The notes beneath the pieces were generated by a model. The model was not told the origin of the DNA. It ran no database searches and saw only the letters and a list, made by a program, of their open reading frames with translations. 64,000 nucleotides of DNA from assembly GCA_037127315.1 (NCBI GenBank), contig JBBBDQ010000399.1, positions 216,501 through 280,500 of the forward strand. The letters are read 5' to 3'. A program made the position numbers and the translations under genes. This document shows positions 19,408 to 30,277 of the stretch, piece by piece; position 1 is the first letter of the stretch, and each line of letters opens with the position of its first letter. Source of the stretch: Ascarosepion bandense (lineage: Eukaryota; Mollusca; Cephalopoda; Sepiida; Sepiidae).

Positions 19408-19690
19408 CTTCTTCTTCTTCTTCTTCTTCTTCTTCTTCTTCTTCTATGTGCCTTGTCCTTTCAGGACAAAGTCGATCATCATTTCCCACGTCTCTCTATC
19501 CCTGGTGGCTCTTAGCACGCTTTCTCCTGTTACACCACGCAAACCCCGTTCTGTCATCCACCTTTTAAATATGTTATCCTTTGCATTCCTCTGTCTCTTT
19601 TTCTTTATATCTGGCCTTTTAGTATCAGGTTCTCGAAGCCCTCTTTCCTCATTGCAGTCCCAGGAACTTTAGTTGTCTCTTCCTGATGCT
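19408..19690 (-). pseudogene. LINE-X 3' end with (TTC)n tail
   Basis: A clean (TTC)n run (19408-19444), then TATGTGCCTTGTCCTTTCAG and GGTGGCTCTTAGCACGC, CACCACGCAAACCCCGTTC. In reverse this is the coding end of LINE-X followed by its (AAG)n tail. It stops at 19690 in the region encoding LKFLGH. Confidence 0.78.
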
Positions 19691-19949
19691 CAATAACAAT
19701 TTATATCTCAGTATGCGATAATTATTTAATTCGAATTCTACTCTAAACATTTCAGCCAATTTAACTCATGGGGTAGTCCAAATTCAAATGACAAAAAGCC
19801 CTGAAATCCAAACTTCTGTTAAAAATTATTGTCCACTCATTTAAATAATCTAAGGTCCCACAATGTATCTTACCCAGACAAAATTAAAAAGTGTCATGTC
19901 ATGACATCAGTCTACTATGTTGTTTTCGCCACCCAAATTTTCAGCTTCA

Positions 19950-19958
19950 TTATATAAC

Positions 19959-19996
<38 letters not shown>

Positions 19997-20130
19997 GTTA
20001 TATATTATTTATATTATTATATATATTATATATTATTATTGTGTTATATATTATTTATATTATTATATATATTATTATATATATTTACATATTATTGTTA
20101 TATATATATATATATATAACAATAATATAT
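19950..20130. repeat. (TA)-centred palindromes
   Basis: TATATAACACAATATATA and its inverse flank a TA run (about 19952-20005), and ATATTATTGTTATATATA with its inverse flank another (about 20087-20128). These make two nested AT-only foldbacks; frames read through the area are low-complexity YIYI shadows. Confidence 0.7.
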
Positions 20131-20217
20131 AAAAAAACAACCGCTCTCAAAGGCATGAGATAATGAAAGTCACTCGATACAAAATTCAATAAGAAGAAAG
20201 TTGACAGAAAGTACATA

Positions 20218-20315
20218 CTCAATAATTAAGCAGTCTACCTGGGTTTCTACCACGCCTGAAGATATCTCACGACAGAAACCCGGGTAGCCAGGTGCTAAAC
20301 CTTAATTATTGAATA
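20218..20315. repeat. Imperfect foldback with 12+14-bp stems
   Basis: Outer arms TCAATAATTAAG / CTTAATTATTGA and inner arms CTACCTGGGTTTCT / AGAAACCCGGGTAG (one mismatch) pair across a loop with CGCCTGAAGATATC. The paired order makes a long-stem hairpin of about 95 bases. Unclassified. Confidence 0.6.
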
Positions 20316-20727
20316 TATATACATGCATATGAGTTACTAAAATGTTTTCAGCTTATGTCGCCCACATACTTCACACATGATAATCTTGTTTTCGGCACTG
20401 AATATTCAAGAAAGCATTTTAAAATGATAAAGTTCTAGCATGTGCTTGTTTTGATTCGTTCGAAATCATTATCTGGACCGGAGCATAAGAACGTGTGTAA
20501 TTTTCAAATTATTTCAGCCTTCATAAGGTTCCTGTTCTTGGAGAAGACAAACCCAAAGGAAATCTATGACTGCACGATACAATCACTGGATTGTAAGTTG
20601 CCGTCGTACTTAATTGTCTAATTTTGAGAACGAACAAACAGCACGGCCAGAGTGGCCTTCAAAAGTGTCAAATGCACTTTTTAATCATGTTCACGGTCTA
20701 ATTTTGAACCAGTAACCAGTAAAGCGG
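20316..20727. other. No recognisable feature
   Basis: Nothing recognised apart from ordinary mixed sequence. Confidence 0.4.
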
Positions 20728-20962
20728 CTGAAATTGAGAAATCGGAGAGCTGAGTTCGAATTCCAGTTGAATCCATTACATTCTGTTACTTGGTAAAGGT
20801 AGGACTCAATCACTTTATCTCTCAATGTATGGGTTAAATAACAGAATAGATTCCGAATGTAATGGAAAACTGCTGCGGTAAAATTTTCTGACGTGTCAAT
20901 CATATCTCTTTCGAGACATGATCGCCCAAACGTGGATCACATATAGCTCTTAACTAAGTACC
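20728..20962 (+). mobile_element. SINE-B, 5'-truncated and shortened
   Basis: Starts near GGCTGAAATTGAGAAATCGG; B-box GAGTTCGAATTCCAG; the TGCGCGCAAATACCC segment is deleted; hairpin ATATCTCTTTCGAGACATGA retained; ends GCTCTTAACTAAGT. Diverged. Confidence 0.78.
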
Positions 20963-21911
20963 TCCACTCAAATTTTCGATACCACAATTTAAATTGAATT
21001 TTTAAAAAGTTTACTTAAAGATATAATTTTAGCTTTAATTGAAAGCAAAGAGATTAAATTTACTAATTACAGTAAGCAAAATACCCTGGTGTATATCAAA
21101 CCGAAATTATATTGATCAGAATCAAAAAAAGTTTAAGTATAAAAAAAATTAATTTCAAATATGTTCGCCATTTTTCATCGATTGTAAACAGATGCCAATT
21201 CTCAGTTTTACAAAATCTTACAAAAATAAAATAGATCTCGCTGACATATTATTTTATTCAAATCACCGAATTTAAACTTACCTAAAGTTCACTTAAAAGA
21301 AGAATTATTTGCTTACTGCCTGAAATGTTATCACAGCTGTCATCACCTTGTCAGAGGCGATAATAGATTATTTACAGTAGTCGGCCAAAAGTTTTGAAGA
21401 CGAATTTGGTAGGAAAAGGTTTATATACGGATTTTTTTTTTCATGTAAGGGAGGACAACCCTTGCATCACGTCATCTTTTAATTATCGCGTACGGCCACC
21501 TGTACAAACAAAATAAGTGTAATCAACACGCAGAAAATGAAAATGCTTTAATTATTTAACAAAATATGAGCACCATTATTTATAGTAAGCTTTTGGAAAT
21601 GCACGTTTTTGTCAAATGCACTTTTTAAATTAGCAAATATATTAGCAAATATATTCGCCACCCATTAATTTAAAAAATTCAGAGACATCTTCGAGGAGGA
21701 AATTTTTAAAAATTTCTGAAACTTTTCAGAAATTACTTAATAAAGAATAATAAAATGAAAACATCTGTTGTAAAAATTCATTAATAATAGAACAAACAAG
21801 TTCTATTTAGACTATGATATTATTTTCATTTATATTTATAAATGCAATTAAAAATTTATCAAAAAAAAATGGCTTAGTTTTATTGCATTTTTGTTTTCGC
21901 AATTCGGAACA
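20963..21911. other. No recognisable feature
   Basis: AT-rich DNA with many A-runs. No frames above background and no family landmarks seen, apart from possible edges of repeat E at the right. Confidence 0.4.
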
Positions 21912-22705
21912 GATTTACTCGAAATGAGCAGGTTTTGAAAAGAAAAGACAGTTGATTAGCATTCCACAATGACTCCTGGATTTAATTAAAATTCGCTATG
22001 TGCCCGTGCCTAGTCACGTTTTTCGACATTTCTGGAAATTAATTGGCGGGTTGGGGCAACATATGTAAAAAAATATATTTTTATTAATATTTTCTAAAAA
22101 AAATTAGTTCAAAACTGCTTTCAGTTAATTATGATTAAGTCCTGAAATATTCATCAAAATCTGACCATTATTTGATTTTTGCAAGAAGTTCCGAAATAAT
22201 GTGTCTTTCACAGTCAAAAATTGCCTTGCGTAATATTACATTTTGACGTAATAATCTCTGGCGTCAATTTAAGCTTCGCACTGACGAAAGAAAAAAATGA
22301 TTTTCTACCACAAAATGAACCTGTTAGAAACAATTACATTTTTTTAATAATTGAAAAATACTTTGATCAATCCTCTTAATGATAACACAAACATTTTGCC
22401 GAGAAAACTTGGTTTTAGTTTGCTTTGAGGCCTTTTCTTTCATACTATGCTGTTTTCAGCGATTTTTTGGGGGTGTCTACTACATACCTCCAAAATTCTT
22501 TAAAAAAACATACCATGATCGCAAAAAAAAAAATAATTTTTGCAATTCATCTAAGTATTTTGATTATTGGAAATATAAAATTTAATCTATTAGCTCGTAT
22601 TAAAACTAAAATAAATCTTCAAGAAATAATTATTCTTTTTATTAATTCATTTAAAACTTAGTCATTGTATTTTTTGTGGATATTCCCAATTTCAAATTTA
22701 TTAGA
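21912..22705 (+). repeat. Repeat E, tandem unit 1
   Basis: Begins ATGAGCAGGTTTTGAAAAG and includes GTTGATTAGCATTCCAC, TCTGGAAATTAATTGGC, ATGTGTCTTTCACAGTC, AATTTAAGCTTCGCACTGAC and ATGATAACACAAACATTTTG. The next unit starts with the same ATGAGCAG motif at 22706, about 791 bp downstream. Unclassified AT-rich repeat. Confidence 0.75.
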
Positions 22706-23250
22706 AATGAGCAGATTTTGAAGAAAAAAAACTACAGTTGATTAGCATTCCCCAATGACTCCTGAATTTAATTAAAATTAGCTATATGAGACTTAGTCGC
22801 ATTTTCGACATTTCTGGTAATTAATTGGTGGCGGGTAGCATATGTAAAAAAATATTTTTATTAATATTTTCTAAAAATAATGATTTCACAACAGTTTTCC
22901 ATCAGTTACGAATAAGTTCTAAAATTTTTATCAAAATCCAACCATTATTTGATTTTTGCAAGAATTTCCAAAATAATGTGTATTTCACTCAAAAATGCTT
23001 TTACGTAATATTACGTTTTGACGTAATAAACTCTGGCGTCAATTTATGACTCGCACTTATGAAAGAAAAAAAAAATTCTACCACTAAATCAATCGGTTAG
23101 AAAGGATTAAAAACTTATGTTAACATACTTTAAAAATATTTTGATCTATTCTCTTAATGATAGCATAAACATTTTGTCGAGAAAACTTTGTTTTTATTTA
23201 GTTTGAGGCGTTTTCCTTCAAACTATGCTGTTTGTGTCTATATATATATA
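22706..23250 (+). repeat. Repeat E, tandem unit 2
   Basis: Matches unit 1 from its first base (ATGAGCAGATTTTGAAG, GTTGATTAGCATTCCCC) through AACATTTTGTCGAGAAAAC, with many point differences, so the duplication is old. It ends near a short TA tract at 23237. Confidence 0.72.
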
Positions 23251-23984
23251 TAATTTTTTTTTTGCTATACCTACCCTTAACTAAGTGAACCAGTGAACTA
23301 TTTTCACGGAATGAACTTCGGGAGTCACTGATAACCAGCAGAAAAATGAAGTTATCTGATTTTCATTCACAATCTTATAATCTAAAAAAGGGGGAGTTAG
23401 CATCAGATTTTTTTCAAATAGTTTATAGACATAAAGCCAGACATAGGCACTATCTTATGAATTCGAAATTACAATCTGATAAATAGTGTTTGTCCTGAGA
23501 TTTATCGAACGTCTTGCCCTGACGAAACTGTTGGGTCCATCAGTCAGATAAATCAGTTGAACTTTTGATGTATTGAATATTATAGCTCTAGTTATCTACT
23601 GAGTGCTTTTTGGCCTAAGTTCTTTTAGACATCAGTCCAGGAGAACTAAACGATAAAATCTAGTAATTGTCAGGTATTATTGTACATGTGTTATTACGAC
23701 TGCTGTGTTTTAATTCTGCTGGATTATTTTCCGACCTGTCTCTAAGTTTAAACTGCAAGGGTCTGCATTTTAACAAATTGACTCTATATGTCGCTGATAT
23801 TTGCAGCGTCATATTTCTGTATATGATTGTGTATATTAGTTTGCATGTGCATGCACAAATAAAATTTATGTGCAGTTATGATACGTAATCAGTTTAAATC
23901 TAGAGTCATTAAAATTAGAAGGATGTCACAGGAGTAAACTTTATTATTATCATCATATAATTTTTATCATAATTCGATTTCGGC
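23251..23984. other. No recognisable feature
   Basis: No coding or repeat landmark recognised. Confidence 0.4.
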
Positions 23985-24720
23985 TATGGTCACATTAACA
24001 AGTCTGCGAAAAGACCAAAGCTAGGTAATGGTGTGCTGTCGTGGCTAGAATTCGTGTTTTTATATCCCCCATAATATCTCTAGCTTTACATGGAGAAAGT
24101 TCTTTTATGTGTATGGTCTGCTCTTATCAAGACAATTTTCCGTATATCTCTTAAGATTAGATTTTCTGGGATTGTTTCAATGCGTTGTTTTGTTTCTTTT
24201 TTATCATTCCAACTATCACTGGTACTATTCTTGTTTACTTGATTTCAATATCCACAGTTTTTCTATTTTATTTTCCAGTTCCTTACACATTTTATAGTTT
24301 TTCAAACTCCTCGGTTGTTATGTTACAATCCGCTGGACAAGCTATATTAATTAGTAGGCAAAGTTTTTTCTTTTTTTTTTTGTTTTTTTTTTGTTTTTGA
24401 CAATGATGTCCAAACTATTTGCTTCAATTTTCGTATATATATAGATGGTGTAATCCCATAGAATGGTGACGTCTTCTGTTTCTATAACTGCTGCTAGGTG
24501 ATGTTCATACAAGTGTTTGTTTACATATTTTCCAAAGTATTTGCATTGTCCAACGTAAACATTTCCCCACTTTAACGTGAATATGTTTATTCATTTATGG
24601 TAAGTGTAAAACATTCTCAGATTAGACGGTCTTTATTACTATTACTGTTTTTATTTCTTTGTATTTTTGTTGTATACACATTTTTTATCGTGTTCCAACC
24701 AGAGATCTAAGGTTAGAAAT
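23985..24720 (-). pseudogene. Non-LTR retrotransposon RT C-terminal relic
   Basis: Reverse-strand frames read YFGKYVNKHLYEHHLAAVIE, EDVTILWDYTIY, IEANSLDIIVKN, then KELENKIEKLWILK and (shifted) GTIVPVIVGM-like segments. This order (EDVTILWD..., R.D.V.., then a K-rich helix followed by VP.V.GA.G) is familiar from the C-terminal portion of a group of animal LINE polyproteins. An A-run near 24370-24390 (T-run on +) and several stops disrupt it. The clade is not determined. Confidence 0.6.
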
Positions 24721-25359
24721 GGCTTCATGATATTTTCCAGAGATCATTTTTGTAAAAAAAAAATATGGTATTTTACCTCTCTGCTATTAATGCTTCTCAT
24801 ATTCTTTCTTTGAAAATATCTTTATTTGAATGCTTTTTTCGGGGGCGTGTTTGATCACAATTTTTGGGTGATCAATTTTTGATCAAGCGATGTAAATTGA
24901 TCTTTGATTTCATGTACGACTAGAAGTTGTCAGTTTATAAATTCAATTCCACGTCCAGTGTTAAACCACTTTCAAATTCAAATATACCTCAATATCAAAA
25001 CCGAGTTTTTAAAAGAGTTTTTAAAGTGTTTTCTTTATTTTATCTATTACTTTTCTTATATCTGGCACTACTGGTAATCAATCATCCGTCTATAGGTCAT
25101 GATCATTTATATGTACCAGTAGGACTTTGAAAACTTTTCTCTGTTTTTCAACAGATGGCGTTCCCAAAACTGCGTGCGCGTAGTTTCAGATGGTAACCCA
25201 TCTATAAGGAACTGCATTAAGCAAACTTGAAATTCAGTGATTCTCAATTTCAATTAAAAACAATTCAGTGAATCTCAATTTGCAAATTAAAAACAACTTC
25301 GATATTTATAGCGTAAATCATATAATTTTTTGTGCCAAAGAAAGTGTATTTACGGGGAA
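24721..25359. other. No recognisable feature
   Basis: AT-rich sequence without recognised frames; may include upstream decay of the LINE relic. Confidence 0.35.
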
Positions 25360-25443
25360 TTTTAATCAAATTTGATACAATCATAGACAGACATAAGAAA
25401 CGATATTCAGAAGTTTCAAGGTTGCAGTTCTTAAAATAGTGCA

Positions 25444-25491
25444 GAAAATCGATAATATATATATATATATATATATATATTATCGATTTTC
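25444..25491. repeat. 48-nt TA-centred palindrome
   Basis: GAAAATCGATA and TATCGATTTTC face each other around a pure TA run, giving a perfect hairpin of HN sequence. Confidence 0.85.
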
Positions 25492-25509
25492 AACAACTTA
25501 GTTACAATA

Positions 25510-25563
<54 letters not shown>

Positions 25564-25576
25564 AACTAAGTTGTTG
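25491..25576. repeat. 86-nt TA-centred palindrome
   Basis: CAACAACTTAGTTACA (25491-25506) and its exact inverse TGTAACTAAGTTGTTG (25561-25576) flank TA repeats that are also self-complementary except for one CA. Confidence 0.85.
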
Positions 25577-25655
25577 AACTCGTAGGTTTATTGACCTTTT
25601 TGTTCATGCATTTACTTTTATAAAGAGTGGTCGATACAAATGTAGAGCGTTATAC

Positions 25656-25843
25656 TGTAATGGTTGTTACAATGTTTTTAAATTCATAGTATCACTACAC
25701 AAAAAATTTCTCATGCTTCGAAGCCAGCCCATTATGTTTTGGCTTCATCCTCAGGTAATTTTTTTAGAAATCTAGATTTCTAAAAAACATGAGAAATTTT
25801 TTGTGTAGTGATACTATGAATTTAAAAACATTGTAACAACCAT

Positions 25844-25847
<4 letters not shown>
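25656..25847. repeat. Perfect 60-bp inverted repeat
   Basis: Arms 25656-25715 and 25788-25847 are exact reverse complements over 60 bp (starting TGTAATGGTTGTTACAATG). The 72-bp spacer holds another 28-nt palindrome centred on AAATCTAGATTT and a 7-bp pair GAAGCCA/TGGCTTC. A (TA)n(GATA)n run follows (25848-25915). As RNA it could form a long perfect hairpin. Confidence 0.92.
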
Positions 25848-25916
<69 letters not shown>

Positions 25917-26097
25917 AAGGCAAGGTGTTTTGTGTGTCTGTTTATCTGTCTCTATGAACTTTATACAAATCAACAATTTTTATCCGATTCTCACCACACT
26001 TCACACAAATATTCTTTAGGCTGAGTCTGAGCTGCAGGACCATGGATTAGTTTTAAAGCTTTCGTTAAACCTGAGCAACACCGGGATCTAATGCTAG

Positions 26098-26399
26098 TAG
26101 AGAATAAGAAACTACAAGTTCATCACCACATGACAGGAGCAAAGGACGTTTTTCCTAACATCAGGATGGCCTAAATAGAGACCTCGGATTAAAAAAACTT
26201 TCGAAGTTTTGCGCTGGAAAAGTTCAAGCTATACTTCATCTCTCCTTTTATAGCGCCTTGAAATTAACCTTCTTGAAGGACATCAGCGGGATTGACCGAG
26301 ATAGTTATATCACGATACTAATGGCTCTATAGATTACAGGGTCCTTTCCACAGCAGATTTACGCCTAGCCTTCGTCTAGGCAAACAAACTTATTAAAGA
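26098..26399. other. Uncertain, possible LINE-T 5' region
   Basis: Mixed composition; precedes the LINE-T endonuclease fragment and could be its 5' UTR. Nothing diagnostic. Confidence 0.3.
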
Positions 26400-26627
26400 T
26401 ATATCAAGCTAATCAGTTTGAATGTGACTGCCTTCAGAGATGTAAGGTTTGTGGTCTCTTTTTCTTTGATATCGAAGTGGTCGCGATGCAGGAGACGCTC
26501 TTTATTAACAAAGATGATGGCGTGTGCTGGCAAGCGGTTATCGTTATTTCAGCATATGGTTCCGGCTGGCCAGTGGTGTTACCTTGCTAGATAAACATCA
26601 CCTTGATGCGGGAATGGTCAAATTCTA
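26400..26627 (+). pseudogene. LINE-T APE endonuclease N-terminal fragment
   Basis: Frame pieces read NVTAF, KVCGL, DIEVVAMQETLFINKDDG and HHLDAGM. The order N...VVAMQET fits the first catalytic motifs (N and E) of an apurinic-type endonuclease of an L1/Tx1-like LINE. The reading is interrupted by frameshifts and then abruptly by the LINE-J 5' region; the continuation resumes at 30661. Confidence 0.6.
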
Positions 26628-27059
26628 TTTCGTTTTTTGTTCGTCTTTGATTTTTTTTTTGTCACTTAGTTTGTGTAAATTATTTTGCAATTCAAGGTTA
26701 TTTTTGCCTTAAGATAAATAGTGTCACGGTTCAATTATTTCCATTAGTTTTGTTTTGTAGAAGAGTTAAATTTCTGTCTTCGAGACATTCAAAAACGTAA
26801 CGGTTGGCCAGCGAACGCATGCTGCTTAACTCGACTATATTCTGTAAAAAATGGTTTAATTTCTATTTTTGTCTTCAGAAATTTAATTAAATCAACTTTA
26901 CAGTGTTAGCTGCTTGTGTTTAGTCAACCGGGATTCAGTCCATTTTTCAGTCTGTTTTTCTGTAATTTTTGGAATTTTTTTTTTCGTTTTTTGTTCGTCT
27001 TTGATTTTTTTTTTGTCACTTAGTTTGTGTAAATTATTTTGCAATTCAAGGTTATTTTT
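26628..27059 (+). repeat. 78-bp direct repeat in LINE-J 5' region
   Basis: Segments 26628-26705 and 26982-27059 are identical (TTTCGTTTTTTGTTCG through CAATTCAAGGTTATTTTT), 354 bp apart. This is compatible with tandem 5' UTR monomers of which the intervening part has diverged, or with a target duplication around an inserted 276-bp piece. Confidence 0.88.
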
Positions 27060-27104
27060 TACTTATACTAAGTTAAAACTTTGTAAACCTCAGTCACTTT
27101 TTTT

Positions 27105-27250
27105 TCTTTCTTTTTTTTTAATTGGAGTAGATAGTTCCTACTATCGCCCGGTCTCACACTCCACCCACTTCTTTTGAATGAGTTTAGAGGTGATCGCCTT
27201 GTTTCTTGTTTAGGAAGGGGTTCGCGGTTCATCCCCCTTCTCCGGTCTTA
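27105..27250 (+). promoter_or_regulatory. Mono-SINE-like monomer in LINE-J 5' region
   Basis: A T-rich linker, then AATTGGAGTAGATAG, CTATCGCCCGGTCTCACACT, CCACCCACTTCT, CTTGTTTCTTGTTTAGGA and a GG-rich stretch follow the same order as a mono-SINE head. Located upstream of the endonuclease frame, it could be a promoter monomer of the LINE (inference). GGAGTAGATAG and GGTTCACACTCC-type words in the family loosely resemble pol III A and B boxes. Confidence 0.65.
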
Positions 27251-27551
27251 GTGTTAGTTCAGCTGGAAGCTCTTTGCAGTTACGGAGTATGGTGGCAACG
27301 TCTTTACATTCTGAGGGTACCGGGTTGGCAGTTTCCTGGTTGCTGCTTCCGACTGATAGTTAGGAGCCCGAACTCTTGCGCAACATCTTGAAAGGCTGCT
27401 CTGATCAACAGTTGAATAATAACGAGGTTCTTGGAGTGCCATATCGCGCATGGACGGGCGTTACTGCATGAACGTTCGGTGGGCAACTCCGAGGCCACAT
27501 TAGGTTGTAGGCCGCGCCAGTCTCCATCCTTCACAAGTTGCAAACGATTGA

Positions 27552-28319
27552 CCGACTGATTCTATTCTAAGACCTCACCTCACTACGGAAAAAAGCAAAG
27601 ATAAAAGCAAAGCTAAACCAGCTAGTCTGAAAACGCCCAAACCCGTCTGCATCTCTTACACTAACATACGCGTTATCCGCACTAACTTCCTCAGCGTTGA
27701 TTCATTCCTTCACACTAACTCACCTGATAACTTGGCCCTATGTGAAACTCATCTTAACCCTTCTATCCCCTCATTTGAGTTCTACGTTCCTGGCTACCTT
27801 CCCCTCTTCAGGAAGGACTCCAATGTTCATATGCATGGGCTTGGTGTCTATGTCAGCGAACAACTTCCCTTAGCTAGGGTGTCATCTTTTGAATCCCCAG
27901 ATCATTCTTTCATGTGCTTCCGCCTCTCACTTCTCAGCTCGATTAGCTATCTCTTCTTTCTCTACCGCTCTCCTTCCTCCCCTGACTGTTCGTTACTTGA
28001 CATCATTTCTGACAATATCGACAAAGCCATTTCTTCCCATCCCTCTGCCCATGTATTCGTGTTTGGTGACTTTAACGCCCACCACACCAAGTGGCTGAAG
28101 AACGCTGTCACTGACCCTGCTGGTGTCCACACCATGAACTTTTCATTCACCCAATCCCTTATGCAAGTAGTGGACTTCCCCACGCGTTTCTCCGACAACC
28201 CTAACGGAAGGGACTCACTTCTAGACCTCTGCTTCACTTCCATCCCAGACTCTTGCACTACCAGGCAACTCTGCCCACTCGGAAACTCTGACCACACTGT
28301 AGTGTCCGTCAATATTTAA
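27552..28319 (+). pseudogene. LINE-J APE-type endonuclease domain
   Basis: Open from a stop at 27549 to TAA at 28317. There is no ATG before ISYTNIRVIRTNFLSVDSFL, so the true start is lost or lies upstream of a lesion. Motifs in order: YTNIR (N), LALCETHLNPS (catalytic E), YRSPSSP, GDFNAHHTKW (D, N) and NSDHTVVSVNI (D, H) near 28290. These are the hallmark catalytic residues of apurinic endonuclease-like domains of LINEs, which nick target DNA for target-primed reverse transcription. The RT should follow in the same frame; it does after the premature stop. Confidence 0.85.
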
Positions 28320-29150
28320 CTCCACTCCCGCCCGACCCATGAAACCCAGACAAGTAGAATATCCTACTGCTATTTAAGAGCAGACTGGGATTCGTTCCGA
28401 GACTTCCTCTGTGACATCCCTTGGAACAACGTCTTTAGTCTTCCCATCGAATAATGTGCATCCGAGGTCTCCTCCTGGGTTAAGGCTGGCATCGATGCCT
28501 TCATCCCTGCTAGGAAATTCCAGCTTAAATCTCATTCGTCTCCATGGTTCTCACCCGCTTGCTCGGCTGCCATTGCCCACCGGAATCATTTCATCCGACT
28601 CTCTCGTAACTACGCGTCGGACCAAAACATGCGCCTTTTCACTTCAGCTCGTAATAAGTGTAAAAGGATACTTAACGGAGCTAAGATGTTGTTTGCTGCC
28701 AGAATGAAGCGACGCATAGCATGCTCTAAATTCGGCGCTAAAGACTACTGGCGACTCTGTAAAAGAGTACTTAACAAGAGCAAGTCCACAATGCCCCCGC
28801 TAATCAACAAATTTGAGGTCCTCACCTCCCCAGCAGATAAGGCTGAATGCTTTGCTCGCAGATTCTCGAACAATTCGAGTCTGGACTCATCTGGAAATTT
28901 TACACACGACTTCTCACCTAGAACCGAAGCACAACTGAATGATGTCCACATTACACCTTCGCTTGTCTCTAAGATAATCTTAGAACTTGACCCTCACAAA
29001 GCGAGCGGTGGTGACGGAATCCCAACTATAGTCTTAAAGAAATGTGCCCCTGAACTTTCTTCTGTCCTTTCTAAGCTCTACAACCTCTGCCTATCTGCTT
29101 CCTGCTTTCCTGCCTGTTGGAAACCTTCCTCTGTAGTTCCTATATTTAAA
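28320..29150 (+). pseudogene. LINE-J linker and N-terminal RT region
   Basis: Same frame as the endonuclease, with another stop at 28452-28454. Reads SWVKAGIDAFIPARKF, then KDYWRLCKRVLNKSK, KASGGDGIPTIVLKKCAPEL and WKPSSVVPIFK, the usual approach to RT motifs (the 'DGIP...LK' and 'W....VVP..K' blocks). The frame is lost between 29145 and 29155, where a one-base change shifts the continuing RT into another frame. Confidence 0.85.
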
Positions 29151-30277
29151 CTGGAGAACCCTCTGACCCTGCAAATTACCGCCCTATCAGCCTTCTTCCG
29201 ATCTTTGGCAAAGTGTTCGAAGCCATTATCAACGCCGAGGTGGTTCAGCATCTCACAGCACACTGGCTCCTCTCGGACAAGCAATATGGTTTCCGCTTCA
29301 CCAGATCTACTGCTGATATGTTAACGACCATCACCGAGTACATATACCAGGCACTCGACAGGAATGGCGAAGCCCGAACCGTTGCATTGGATATAGCTAA
29401 GGCGTTCAACAGAGTTTGGCATGCTGGCCTTCTATGTAAACTGCGGAGCTATGGTATAACTGGACATTTGTTTGAACTAATCCAGTCATTCCTCTCTAAC
29501 CGCACAATGAAGGTGGTATTAAACGGACATGCCTCCCAGAACTACCATACAAACGCAGGTGTCCCCAGAGGCTCCATCTTAGGTCCTGCACTCTTCCTGA
29601 TATACATTAATGATCTCCCTGATTCCAAAAGAGCCCAAGTAGGTTTGTACGCCGATGACACCACAGTTTACTCTCGCCTCCTACAAAAATCTGGTGTAGG
29701 CTTCAAAGCTAACCTCGCAGCCGAGATTGAAAAAGACCTCCAATCCATATTGGACTTGGGTAAGAAATGGCTAGTAAATTTTAATGCTTCTAAAACGAAG
29801 CTACTCTCAATTAACCATCATCGACAATCTCACCTACCTCCCATTAGCATGGACCAGGTTTGCCTCCCAGAGAGTAAAACACTACGCCTCCTTGGTCTCA
29901 CACTTTCAGCGGACCTCATATGGAATGACTATATCGAATCCATTGCGAAATCCGCTGCTATGAAAGTCGGTTCTCTGTGTAGGGCCCGGAAGTTTTTTCC
30001 GTCTAAATATATCCTGCACATATATAAATCTACCCTCCGCCCGTGCATTGAATACTGCTGCCATATCTGGTCGGGTGCCCCTGCTATTCTCCTCGGGCTT
30101 CTCGATAAGGTTCAAAGGAGGGTCTGTAATGTGATAGATACCGACTTGGCAGACCGCCTGCAGTCTCTCTCCCACCGGCGCGACGTGGCTTCCCTGTGTC
30201 TCTTCTATAAATACTTTCACGGCTTCTGCTCCGATGAACTTAGATCACTGGTGCCCTCTAAATACGAATTTGCATGA
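29151..30277 (+). pseudogene. LINE-J reverse transcriptase and C-terminal module
   Basis: After the frameshift: DPANYRPISLLPIFGKVFEA, QYGFR, ALDIAKAFNRVWHAGL (motif A; N replaces the usual second D), GVPRGSILGPALFLIYIND (motif B) and LYADDTT (29648-29659, the YADD catalytic box intact). Then NASKTKLLSI, LRLLGLTLS and CIEYCCHIWSG, and LSHRRDVASLCLFYKYFHG. A TGA at the position where related copies encode R ends the frame near 30277; homologous sequence continues in another frame to about 30460 (FKCKVN). Confidence 0.9.

Larger units (their letters stand above)
25360..26097 (+). mobile_element. HN Helitron-like element, 5'-truncated, with palindromic insertion
   Basis: Starts at TTTTAATCAAATTTGATAC, continues ACGATATTCAGAAGTTTCAA and GCAGAAAATCGATAATA as in other HN copies, then is filled at its (TA)n site with about 450 bp of foldback DNA (25466-25915). 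It resumes with AAAAGGCAAGGTGTTTTG, ends in the hairpin remnant CTGAGCAACACCGGG and CTAATGCTAG^T. Confidence 0.62.

Noticed and set aside
19891..20163. Open frames rich in Tyr-Ile around 19.9-20.2 kb
   Set aside because: Pure products of (TA)n repeats; same for frames at 7215, 12398, 25764, 43941, 49612, 57739 and 58484.
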